Assembly (NCBI RefSeq): GCF_964340395.1
Contig: NC_135558.1
Location: 18,544,271-18,608,270, forward strand
Reading direction: 5' to 3'
Source of the DNA: Glandiceps talaboti
Lineage: Eukaryota; Hemichordata; Enteropneusta; Spengelidae
Length of the DNA stretch: 64,000 bases
A model generated the notes under the pieces. The model saw only the letters and a program-made list of their open reading frames with translations, had not been told where the DNA came from and searched no databases. The position numbers and the translations under genes were made by a program. Below are positions 1 through 21,125 of this stretch, one piece after another (the first letter of the stretch is position 1; each line of letters begins with the position of its first letter).

Positions 1-165
1 ATGGCTGTACATCTGATTGGAAAAAATAAGCAACACAGAGACCATTTGGAAAACAATGGAAAACTTGAACTAGACACTCACACATATATAATAAAATAAA
101 GTATAAAAATCCAACTACCCCACCTATTTTAAAATTGAATGTAATCAGAACCACACACTTTTTTA
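1..165 (-). mobile_element. Partial copy of a ~370-bp MITE-like repeat
   Basis: The segment matches, in the same orientation, the copy at 62085-62450 and, inverted, the copy at 58805-59190. Shared landmarks are a block ending in CCTATTTTAAAATTGA followed by GTAATCAGAACCACACA. It is cut by the left edge of the window. No coding potential. See the entry at 58805 for the terminal repeats. Confidence 0.6.
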
Positions 166-1326
166 AAAGCCTAATGACGTATAGTGAAATTACTTAGAAA
201 GTCCTTTCCAACTAATACGGAACAATGGGAAGGCGAGCCAGAGGAAAATCAAAACATTAAAGCTGTTGAAAGAATTGGTCACGTCGACATGTCTTGTCAA
301 CATCCTGTCACGTTGTTGAATACGATACATTATTATGGTCGAGTGGGAGTTAGTCAATTCATGTCAGTTGGATCTCATTACGCAAACTCTCATACACGTC
401 TCTAAATAATACACCAGGATCGTTCTTGGTCTGGTAGCCGGGAATAAACCTGAATCACGGCTTTCATTCCAGTCTCCAGGTCTTTCTCTTTCTCCTATCT
501 ATTACTTATCTTAACTTAATAACTGGAGACTGTAATTTTTTATTCCTATTTATACTATTGGATAATAACAAAGAAACTACACAATTCTAAATTTAACAAA
601 TCACGTCATATTAAAACTTGCTGACGCTTCAATCACACGTGATACAAACTCTTACTTCTCCTAAATTTATCATTGTGTTTTTCCCAATTCCCAACATAAT
701 CGTGTGCATCCGTACCATGCTCCTACTCGTAAGATCACTTGGAATTTAGCCAATATCGCCAAAATTGTGTAAATTTAGACCCAATTCCTAAATATACTAG
801 GAAGCTTAGAGCTTGTACCAGCGTCGATGAAACGAGGTAACTTTGAGAGTGGACAACGCTGATCCCTGGTACGATTTACAGAAGAAAATAATAAGTGCTT
901 AATTAATTTTAAATTACGAAGATAACATTTCACTTTTTACATTTACGATGAAAAAAACACAAATTGTGAATTATGGAAAAAATAAACTGAAGCTGACTTT
1001 TTCCAATTATAACTGGAAAGTTACTCGAAGGGTATTCTGATCTATTTTTCACTCCTTGTAAAACTCACGACAAGTGACATAGTATCTAAGTATGTCCTTA
1101 CATTTTTGACACACTATTTTGATTGACTGCTGACTGTATGTTGAATATGTGTTTTGGAGTATATGCTATTCTCAACGCAGGAGGTAACACAAAACTAGGT
1201 GGGAGTTACTACAACGAGTTACCGGAGCGACCTAGTGGGTATGGGTCCGGGAGGGGGATGTCGTCCCCCCCCCCCCCCCCTTCCTCCCGCCGTTGAAATT
1301 TTTGGACCACAAGTATGTGGTCTGGT
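166..1326. other. Intergenic, no gene seen
   Basis: AT-rich sequence without a credible exon. The 73-codon open frame at 184-405 has no recognisable domain and no convincing splice context. A pure C run lies at about 1266-1282. Confidence 0.5.
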
Positions 1327-1748
1327 CACAGGGAGCAGCGAGCATGTAACTGATTGATCGATCGATCGATCGGTTGATGTATTGATTGATTGATTTATTA
1401 TTTGGTTGAATGATTGATTGATCAATTTTTGTGGTGCAGTATAACTTACGTTATGTGTGATATTGATCAATTGACTCATTGAGTTTTAAAACTATTTCTT
1501 TTTCTTTCCCTGGTTACTTTGCTCTCAGCTGTTGATCTCAGACCACTAAAAGTCTGAGGCTGTATGTAATTCTCTCCTTGCTTTATTGACTAAATAAAGA
1601 CGCCTTGTCCATTCTTCTAATCTTATCTTAATTAAAACACCCCTTATCTTAAAACTGGCAGGAGATCACTTACATTAACAGTTTGCTTTATCTCTCATCT
1701 GCTGGGAGATTATCACACTGGACAAACACTCGATCATGCATAAACTAG
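1327..1748 (-). repeat. 426-bp repeat family, copy A (inverted)
   Basis: Read on the minus strand it begins CTAGTTTATGCATGATCGAG and ends GCTCGCTGCTCCCTGTG, matching copies B and C at 5154-5579 and 5580-6005. Internally it has GATC and TGAT tetranucleotide tracts. The 35 bases just beyond it (1742-1777) also match, inverted, 4978-5013, so the two loci share flanking sequence as well. Confidence 0.8.
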
Positions 1749-3867
1749 TAAGGAAGAGAAAAGGGATGTAACTCCACTGCACTGTGGCTTGAGGATCACC
1801 GTAAGTCGGCCGGACACTTAATATATTCATGTATGCACTTATAAATAGGAAATAAATAAGCTGCCGCAGGAGTGACGCTTTAATTTATTCAAATTGTAAA
1901 GAAACCACACAGGTACACAGGTCCTCCTTCAGGTGGGGCAGCATCCTAAATATGGCTTCAACAGAAGCACATGATGGCCGGCAGTACGTGTCATACATTA
2001 TAAAACTGACACATAAAAAAACTATTTCGCTGGGGAGGGGGAAGATTTCGTTTTGTGTCCAAATCACGATAAGGATTATGAAATACCAGCTGTTTTTCTC
2101 AAGTCGTCTTGAAGACACGACAGTCAGAAACTAGGCCAACTTATATACATGGGGAGAGATGCATGTTGTCCTAAAGTAACCATAATGTCCAGGGACAATA
2201 AAGAGAATTCCAACAAATGAATGAATAAAAAAGATTTGAATGCTACATAAACACGATTTTATCATTCATCAACACCTAAACAGGAGTTTCTAAAATCCAG
2301 AAACGTTTTCCCATTTGAAGTGGGTCGTCACAATGTCGCCATTGAGATCCACCCGACACTATTGCAAGTTTAACCCGCACTGATTAACTACCAAAACAAC
2401 AAATTTGCTGAGTGCGTCTTCTATTGGCAACAGATGAAAATTTACTAGAACGGACAGACATGGACGCACCCATATGATACATGTACCACTTTTGATGAGA
2501 GGGGTGAAATTAATTTATCAATAATGTTTGCATCGTAATCGACGAATTTTACACACATATCGAGTCCAGTTACAATTGCATTAGGTTGTGCATACAGAAG
2601 CGAAGAAATTAGAGTATTTTCAATAAATCGTGTTATAGGAAAGTTTCTGAAATTTCATCTTGTAATTATATTTAATTCCAAGGAGTACAGTTTCAAGTGA
2701 TATCAATTACCTTGCCAGATAGAGACAGTGACTGCAACAGAGATGTTCGTTCTTACGTTGACAATTTCATATCAGTGCAAGTGCTGGTACGAAATAGCGA
2801 TGTTGAGATGTCAAGGACCTACGGTTGTTACGCAACGGAATGTCACTGTATGTGCAAAGTTTAAATGCTTTCGTACTTTTGACTTCAATTTAGAGTTCAC
2901 AATGAAAATTTACCAATGGATATATTTTAGATCTGTGACTCGGAACACAGAAGGCATTCGTAACTGGTGTAGTGCCATGTCAACTGTATCGACACAGACT
3001 TTTATTAAAAATACGGCATTAACCATAGTAATGCAACATTTGGCATTTACGAAGCATCCATACAGTCTCTCGACTATGATAGTTTTCTGTCGCTGATAGT
3101 CACAAATATTCAAGTTTCGCCAATTTACCAAGACAAAACATTAGAGTCCGTTGTATAAAGGACACTGCCGTTTTCATAAACTTGCGTCACTGTGATGACC
3201 CGTTTGTTATGGCTATATTCCAGTCAGTCGAAGTTATAGAAGGTAGAAGTAGCGAAGTTTCTAAACGAAAAACACATGAAGTGGATGAAACACACTTCCC
3301 AGCACAAAAGTAGCAAAAATATAATATTTTATAATTTATAATTTATATACTTCTGAATGTGTGGTACTTGACGAACTTACACATCAACCAATTTCTTCCG
3401 ACATCGATTGCGATTATAAATCTTGAAAACATTACTTCAATACTAAATTACTTGTACCTGTAATTTCTTGATTTTATAACATCCAACATAGCTTTGAAGA
3501 ACACCTGATACCAAATTTTAGACATTATCGTGTACACAAAATAGTCAAGGCTGCGCTGCACTACGTATGGCATAACATGTGAGTTTTTGTTGACGAACAG
3601 ACGATGAGCAAACCATGGTGACCTCAAGCTATTTCAAGTTGACTATGTAGAACCACAGACAAGGAGGAAATTTGTCTGTGGTAGAGAGTACGTCCTCAAA
3701 ATCCACCAACGCTCAGGCATGATCAAGCTAAATCACATTGGGATATAACGTGATAAACCTATACGAATGAAAGTCTGGAAACTACCAGTACAATATTATT
3801 ACTCATTGATGTCAACTCTGAAGTCTCGTTCAAACAGCCGCGCGATCAATGAAACACGTATTATTTT
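1749..3867. other. Intergenic, no gene seen
   Basis: Both strands were read for exons. The longest frames (1885-2118 minus, 2728-3096 plus) lack any recognisable motif and overlap frames of similar length on the other strand, as expected by chance. No RNA gene was seen. Confidence 0.45.
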
Positions 3868-4290
3868 ACCCCTCTCATATTACACGTGTTATTTTACCCC
3901 TTTGGTGAGTGTAAGTGGGCGAGTGGCTAAACAGATTTGTACATTTTTCACATGCTGAAACACGTTAAAGCAGCTGTCAATTTGTTCATCACCGTCGCGT
4001 TTCTGTGATCGCGCATTGGAGTCCATGGTGACTTGCGCGATCACAGAAACACGTATTATTTTACCCCTTTCATATACAAATTGGATAAACACGCCACTAT
4101 TATCGATATTTTATTGTATTCTGATATATATCTCGGGACACAAGTGCCTATGCAGCGCACCGCGTGTTATTTTACCCCTTTGGTGAGTGTAAGTGGGCGA
4201 GTAGCTAAACATGCCAATATTATCGATATTTTATTGTATTCTGATAGAAACATATTCTGATACATATCCCAGGAAACAAGTGATCATGGT
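3868..4290 (+). repeat. Diverged direct repeats, also found at 46.2-46.5 kb
   Basis: The phrase ATTTTACCCCTTTGGTGAGT occurs at about 3890 and 4170, and GCGATCACAGAAACA at about 4037. The latter, with the following TATTATCGATATTTTATTG block, recurs at about 46365-46460 in intron 1 of the CCHCR1 gene. This is a dispersed repeat of unknown type without coding capacity. Confidence 0.55.
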
Positions 4291-4977
4291 GTTTACCTGT
4301 GCTATCTACGTGTATAAATTACGGAAACGTGCGAATCTAAACTCCAGAAACAACATGAAGGCTATAAAAGCATGAGTACCGGTATATCTAAATTGTCCCG
4401 TTGAAAGTATGTTTTCCAGAGAAAGCAACTTGTTTTACAATTTGAATTGCAAGCTTAGCTTGTGTTTTCGATGTCACAAAAGTAGCTACATATTTGTGTA
4501 TTGTGTAAGATAAGACAGCTGAGGTCGTTCATTTTTTCCCTTTGGTGAAGTCTGGTCCATGGAAGGAGAGTTAAACGAACGAATTTCGTTTCTTGTGCAT
4601 CAATTTTAAAATGACTCGGCCGTTTTACCAACTTGCAGAGAAGTTAAAGCCGATAACATACCATCAATATGGTAAATAATATCCTCTGTTTGAGCACCCA
4701 AGAACGTCGGGAATTTTATGCAAATATGTTTACGAAATGCAAAGCGAACGCCTCTGTGTGGGTCAAAGGTTTGTACTTCCGTCTTCCGGTCTTACGGTGA
4801 TGGTCTTACCATCGAGTCACACAAACGATAGTCGGCAATATAATGCGAACTACATGTTTGATCGACCCTTACATTGTCAGTATTACTTATCTTACCTATG
4901 GAAGACTTATCATAGCACTTATTTGGTAATTCATTGTAAAAATACTCCAGAATCACGTTTATTCAATTCACGGTGGT
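4291..4977. other. Intergenic, no gene seen
   Basis: The 99-codon open frame at 4737-5036 runs into the repeat at 5014 and has no recognisable domain. I see no splice or RNA feature here. Confidence 0.4.
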
Positions 4978-5013
4978 TTGGAGTTACATCCCTTTTCTCT
5001 TCCTTACTAGTTT

Positions 5014-5137
5014 CACAGGGAGCAGCGAGCATGTAACTGATTGATCGATCGATCGATCGGTTGATGTATTGATTGATTGATTTATTATTTGGTTGAATGA
5101 TTGATTGATCAATTTTTGTGGTGCAGTATAACTTACG
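5014..5137 (-). repeat. 426-bp repeat family, partial copy D
   Basis: About 124 bases matching, inverted, the terminal part of copy B (5456-5579). Together D and B form a long inverted repeat with roughly 120-bp arms and a spacer of about 320 bp. It starts CACAGGGAGCAGCGAGC. Confidence 0.8.
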
Positions 5138-5153
5138 AGAATTCTCTTCCTTA

Positions 5154-5579
5154 CTAGTTTATGCATGATCGAGTGTTTGTCCAGTGTGATAATCTCCCAG
5201 CAGATGAGAGATAAAGCAAACTGTTAATGTAAGTGATCTCCTGCCAGTTTTAAGATAAGGGGTGTTTTAATTAAGATAAGATTAGAAGAATGGACAAGGC
5301 GTCTTTATTTAGTCAATAAAGCAAGGAGAGAATTACATACAGCCTCAGACTTTTAGTGGTCTGAGATCAACAGCTGAGAGCAAAGTAACCAGGGAAAGAA
5401 AAAGAAATAGTTTTAAAACTCAATGAGTCAATTGATCAATATCACACATAAAGTAAGTTATATTGCACCACAAAAATTGATCAATCAATCATTCAACCAA
5501 ATAATAAATCAATCAATCAATACATCAACCGATCGATCGATCGATCGATCAATCAGTTACATGCTCGCTGCTCCCTGTG
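5154..5579 (+). repeat. 426-bp repeat family, copy B
   Basis: Starts CTAGTTTATGCATGATCGAG and ends TGCTCGCTGCTCCCTGTG. It is followed without any spacer by copy C. Reading the two side by side I see essentially no differences, which implies a recent tandem duplication (or an assembly duplicate). Confidence 0.85.
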
Positions 5580-6005
5580 CTAGTTTATGCATGATCGAGT
5601 GTTTGTCCAGTGTGATAATCTCCCAGCAGATGAGAGATAAAGCAAACTGTTAATGTAAGTGATCTCCTGCCAGTTTTAAGATAAGGGGTGTTTTAATTAA
5701 GATAAGATTAGAAGAATGGACAAGGCGTCTTTATTTAGTCAATAAAGCAAGGAGAGAATTACATACAGCCTCAGACTTTTAGTGGTCTGAGATCAACAGC
5801 TGAGAGCAAAGTAACCAGGGAAAGAAAAAGAAATAGTTTTAAAACTCAATGAGTCAATTGATCAATATCACACATAAAGTAAGTTATATTGCACCACAAA
5901 AATTGATCAATCAATCATTCAACCAAATAATAAATCAATCAATCAATACATCAACCGATCGATCGATCGATCGATCAATCAGTTACATGCTCGCTGCTCC
6001 CTGTG
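5580..6005 (+). repeat. 426-bp repeat family, copy C
   Basis: Head-to-tail duplicate of copy B with the same ends. The last bases run into TGGTCTGGT, which also borders copy A near 1320. Element class unknown: there are no terminal inverted repeats within a single unit and no coding sequence. Confidence 0.85.
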
Positions 6006-7157
6006 GTCTGGTGCGATATTAACGTATCATCTCATTAAAAATACGCACTTCTAATCAAAGGAGAAGTATTGCTTTGTCAATGATCATAGAGAAAAATGTG
6101 ATTGTACATGTATACAATAGTACATGTAGAACGTATAATTGTGTATGCCATATCGAAACAGTGAACAGTACACACATATATTCGTAACTGTTACAGGGAA
6201 CCCCTCTGGACCGGATTTGAAACGGTAATACACAGCTCGGTGTTAAACAAAACCATGTCAAGCTGTACAACATTAAGAGAGTCTGACGTACAATTACAGA
6301 AATGTAAATATCAAATTATAATCTAAGACCTTTGAGGCAACTAGTGAACTTTATAATACATCCATCCTCATTCGTGGTATTAAACCTAGCGTAACTAGGT
6401 TAGAGTAACCTAACATAACTTTGCATGTTTGAATTGGGCTGACCATAGACCCTGCACATGTATGGTCTATGAGCAGACGAATCTTGTTACATTGGCCGAC
6501 AAATAATTATAATAAACGGATGACCCTTCGCGTACCTTTAATATTAATGCCTCTAAATTCCCCCACCCCCACCCCGAAAGAAAAAGAAACGAAAAGAAGA
6601 AGACACACTGTATTCTGATGATATGACCGTTATTTGCAAAGTCCTGGGTATACGAACATGTGACGATCGTGTTTAGTGTTGCTTGTATTGGATCCTTTTA
6701 ATGTCGTACGTACAATTACGATACAGTTGCAATGCGTGTATTTTTTTCTTTTACGTCTACGAAAAAAGTGGTGCTTTTACGGATTACAGTCAAAATCATT
6801 GTCAGTTGATTACGCAGTACGCCGTCCACTGAAAAACTATTACATGGACTTCATTGCAAGGTTTTACTAATTAGGAAAAATTGTATGCAAAATGACCAGA
6901 TTAAGAAGAACGAAAATACCCCTTTACCGCCCTCAACATCGTCCCTTTTCTAGTTGGGCTTTTTTCATTCTTTCCTTGAATAAAAAAACTTAAGTTCAAA
7001 TACGAAAGCCGGGAAGTCCTGTATAGCCCCGGGCGTAAAGAAATCATCTTGTATCGGTGATGGGGTCAAGTCGTGCTATCAATATAATTATGAATGAGAT
7101 TCGATCATAATAATTACTACATTTATTCATGACACAAGTAGAGCTACATAGCTAATA
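6006..7157. other. Intergenic, no gene seen
   Basis: No exon-like frame with a recognisable domain. Short C-rich patch near 6560. Nothing structured was noticed. Confidence 0.4.
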
Positions 7158-7176
7158 CAAACAGACAAACAAACAA

Positions 7177-7225
<49 letters not shown>

Positions 7226-7236
7226 GAAACAAACAT
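7158..7236 (+). repeat. (CAAA)n/(CAGA)n microsatellite
   Basis: Tetranucleotide tract of CAAA units passing into about ten CAGA units and back to CAAA. Confidence 0.95.
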
Positions 7237-7905
7237 GGTTAAACAAAATATCATTTGAACTATTGGATATAAACTAATTAACATGTATATAATTATGTAT
7301 ATACAGGCCGGTATCGTACTGAAATAATATGGTATATGTTTCTAGATATATTTTCGTGTTGTTTGTATATATAGTATATGTAAAAACATATAGTATTTTA
7401 TTTCCTATACATATATACATGAACTCAAATGAGAACTGGATGGTCTCAACAAAACGCAACTCTATCTATCGAGGATCAGTTTCTCCACCTAAAAATCACA
7501 TTTCTGCATACGCCACTTTAGTACTTATACAAGTAAATCTACTCGTAACAGCCACACTGTTCTTAGGGCCAAAACATGTACCACATCGAGTACGATCGTA
7601 TGGAAATGAACTAGTTAACTTCCAATCCATGTTGTTCTGTATGGACCACCATATTTCTAGACTGGTATCATGACGCCCAAGCTGTTGGGATCCTTCAGGA
7701 AATAATGCATTGGTTACCCTATTAGAACATAAGATATTAAAATACTTGTATATTAATGTTCTTAACTCTGGTGGAAAAGGGATGGTATGTTAAATAGCAG
7801 AAGAGCGATTTTTCAAACAGTAGAGCGATAATGCAAACAGATGGGCTGATTTGTCGATATCTGCCGCATACTTGTACTGTGCGCCCTCATCGACTACATA
7901 GGTCT
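7237..7905. other. Intergenic, no gene seen
   Basis: A 114-codon open frame at 7329-7673 has AT-driven composition and no recognisable family. I do not call it a gene. Confidence 0.4.
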
Positions 7906-8026
7906 AAACATTCGTAGTCTGGTCCCCTGTCTCCTTTCTGCCGCTGCTGGCGCTACACTCACGAAAGAGTGTAGCGCCAGCAGCGGCAGAAAGGAGGCAG
8001 GGAGGGGACCAGACTAAAACATTCGT
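7906..8026. mobile_element. 101-bp foldback element with 10-bp flanking direct repeats
   Basis: The element (7916-8016) is almost entirely an inverted repeat. The left arm starts AGTCTGGTCCCCT and runs to GGCGCTACACT; a loop of about 8 nt (CACGAAAG) follows; the right arm mirrors the left and ends GGACCAGACT. Arms are about 44-46 bp with a few mismatches. Identical 10-mers AAACATTCGT lie immediately outside at 7906-7915 and 8017-8026, the pattern of a target-site duplication. Interpreted as a miniature non-autonomous DNA transposon; superfamily unknown. Confidence 0.75.
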
Positions 8027-8045
8027 TGACGTGTTAGTGCGACAG

Positions 8046-18435
<10,390 letters not shown>

Positions 18436-20186
18436 TGGATGGATGTATTCAATGGATTGAATCGTTGATAAGGTTTGCGCACCTCAGCCGGCTTGCTTCA
18501 AGAAGTTGAATTGGTGGAAGTATCAAATTCGTGTCCTTTCAAGTTTAAATTGTATATGAAATTTCAGTCGAATTGTTGCCCACTTATGTAACGCATATTT
18601 TCTTTGATATTCTACGTCAATGTTGTGATAAATAGAAACTGAAGGTAAATTCGAACACAACGATAATATATTGTTTTTAAAGTTGGTGGGAAAGAAGGAA
18701 AAATGCTTTTTACAAATATCTTGGATTGGTTTTTTCTTGTAGAGGTGGGTGGGGCAAAGTAGTTCATACTCTTTCGCAACACGTCAACAAAAACATGATT
18801 ATATTGCGTAAATTTTGTTATAATTTGATTCCCTGGTCAAACCTATTTTAACCCATGCAGCCGAAGTGAATGGATAGTAGTGGCAGAGACACCTGGGTGT
18901 CACAAGTCCATTTTTCATTGCAATCTTATGGTTTTAGTTATGTTTGGATGGTACAAGAGGTTGGAAATCCTGTTTACTTCCAGGGTATATAAATGTCAAG
19001 AAAGATAAAACTCTCTACCATTATTGCAACCTATAAATCCTTGCTACAAACAACCAGAAATGTACATACATGTATTGCGACTCAGCAATTGCACACATCA
19101 GATGCTCTTCAGACCATAAGCTAGTTTTCATCAAAGGTAGACAACTTTTATGGTTTCCTGAATATTTTTTTGCCAAATCAAATCAAATCAAATCAAATCA
19201 ACTAAATATTGAAAATGTCAGACTAGTAATGATTTGTGTTTTACATCTGATTATAGATCACACTATATTCCTCAACATTATACTTCAAATGCTACATATC
19301 AAAACTTCATACTTTTAATGCAAACACAATATATAAATGTAATCATGGGACTTGCAAAGTATATTAATAGTTTGAAAAAAGAGGACTCACGACATCATAA
19401 ATTTCTTGTTGTTATTGTTGTTGTTTGTTTGTTTGTTTGTTTTCTTTGACACCTTTTGATCCTATAAATTGTAATTATTTTATAACCAATGTGCCGGAGG
19501 GCCAGTGACCTAGCTTGTACACAGAAGTAAGCTATTATTTTCTCTCGGCTGAGCGAGAAATAATGGAATAAGTAGATAATAATCATGTAGTGTGATAAAT
19601 TACATCTGTGAAACCGATTGTTTACCTGTCAATGGTCAAATCACATACGTACTGAATAATTTATTATCTAGATAAGCTTATACCTACAACATCCCTACTA
19701 AATTAGCTAAATAACGATATTTGATTGAAAATCACCCTGATATATATCTAGCATAACAGACATTGAACAAGTGAATTATTCTTCGGGTATACATACATGA
19801 AATGCTCACATAACTGTGTTGATCAATCCACAAGATAATTTACTAAATAAACAATTCTAAACACATTTTTCAAGGGGGTGGTGAGCGACAGCTGGTGTAT
19901 ATTTTAAGGACAGAGACATGCTTTGTTCTCCATTGATGATAAATGATGATCCTGTATTATTGTGTATTGTGTATAATGATTGATTAAAAGAGATATCAGT
20001 GTAATCCGATACATTATCCGTGCCATCAGTCTTAATGATCTGTTTTTGTAGTCTACTAGTATATTTTGCTGTGATTTTAAAAAATTAGACAATTAAATTC
20101 AAATGCTGTATCTTTATCTTCGCCCCCTGACGAAATAGTTTTAATTTGTTTCTTATTGATATACAAATGTATATAATTTATAGTCA

Positions 20187-20190
<4 letters not shown>
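18436..20190. other. Intergenic, no gene seen
   Basis: 3' flank of the glycosyltransferase gene. It contains an AAATC pentanucleotide tract at about 19173-19201 and a GTTT tract near 19420. No exon or RNA gene was recognised. Confidence 0.45.

Positions 20191-20260
<70 letters not shown>
20191..20260. repeat. (TA)n tract flanked by imperfect direct repeats
   Basis: About 34 TA units. Left (20074-20130) and right (20276-20340) flanks share GTGATTTTA, AAATTCAAAT-like and TATCTTTATC blocks in the same order, so the tract sits between diverged copies of one sequence. Confidence 0.8.
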
Positions 20261-20263
<3 letters not shown>

Positions 20264-20559
20264 AGCATTACTTGTGTGATTTTAGAAAAGTCAAATTTAA
20301 ACAAAACATTCAAATTGAATGTTTTATCTTTATCGTCGATTCCTAGTCTCAATCTTTTCCTTATCTTCGGCAATACCAGTTCCTAACAGCACGCATTAGT
20401 ATCCAGTGTTACCGAGTGAGGCAACGACTTTGATTTAGAAACGTAGCAAAAAAGGCACGAACGACTGTCGACAGTGAATGAAGTAGTCCAATACAAACTA
20501 TCAGTTTTTGTTCATAAAACTTTCAACACTCGCACTAGTTTTGTTCAGCAAACATAGAT

Positions 20560-20729
20560 GTATATGTTCTCCCCTGTCATATTTTTACCTTTAATTATTT
20601 TTCCGTTAATTATTAGTAGAATGATATTCAGTTCTTTGTTCTTTTTCTACTCTACTGTAATGTAAAATGTTTTGTGCGATGGGCTGAGGCCTTAGCATTT
20701 GAAATAAACTACTACTACTACTAAAAAAA
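20560..20729 (+). mobile_element. Possible retroelement 3' end with (ACT)n tail
   Basis: The sequence ends GCATTTGAAATAAACTACTACTACTACTAAAA. A short tandem tail after an AATAAA-like hexamer resembles LINE 3' ends. No coding sequence remains, so this is tentative. Confidence 0.3.
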
Positions 20730-20837
20730 AGACTGGTCGACAGTCGAATGGTAAAGCTGATAATGTAGAAAACAAATCAGATCATCCTAATGACGTAGTA
20801 GTATTTCTTGGAACAGATATGGCGTCTGTATATTTGC

Positions 20838-20843
<6 letters not shown>

Positions 20844-20872
<29 letters not shown>
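20844..20872. repeat. (TA)n tract left of the ribozyme
   Basis: About 14 TA units. Confidence 0.95.
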
Positions 20873-20874
<2 letters not shown>

Positions 20875-20972
20875 AAGTCAGTGGTAAGATTTGTCCGTAG
20901 TACAGTGCTCGATACGTCTGCACGCAGAGCGGAGTATATGTTGAGGGTAGAAGAAAATCAAGTCGGGTTTTT

Positions 20973-21020
20973 CGTCTCTACAAGCCTGTTTCGTGAGTAA
21001 ATCACTCGTCAGGAGATGTT
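20973..21020 (-). ncRNA. Type I hammerhead ribozyme with 3-bp stem III
   Basis: On the minus strand the order is stem I strand CATCTC (5' end near 21018), core CTGACGA (21012-21006), stem II GTGA-TTTAC-TCAC, core GAAA (20992-20989), stem III ACA-GGCT-TGT, cleavage-site A at 20980, and the stem I partner GAGACG. All invariant hammerhead positions are present (CUGANGA, GAAA, NUH as GUA). Known: metazoan Penelope-like elements and related repeats carry type I hammerheads with a very short stem III. Inference: remnant of the terminal repeat of such an element, between two TA tracts. Confidence 0.8.
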
Positions 21021-21022
21021 GA

Positions 21023-21125
21023 TGTATATATATATATATATATATATATCTTTATACACATATGTACATGTATGTGTGTGTGTGTGTGTATGTGTGTGTG
21101 CGTGCGCGCGCGTGTGTGTGTGTAG
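21023..21125. repeat. (TA)n and (TG)n tracts right of the ribozyme
   Basis: TA units at about 21025-21049, then a TG/CG-rich tract at about 21070-21124. Confidence 0.95.

Noticed and set aside
184-405. 73-codon open frame as a small gene
   Set aside because: No domain, no splice signals, composition like the surrounding intergenic DNA.
7329-7673. 114-codon open frame as a gene
   Set aside because: AT-rich, hydrophobic by composition, no recognisable motif and no supporting exons.
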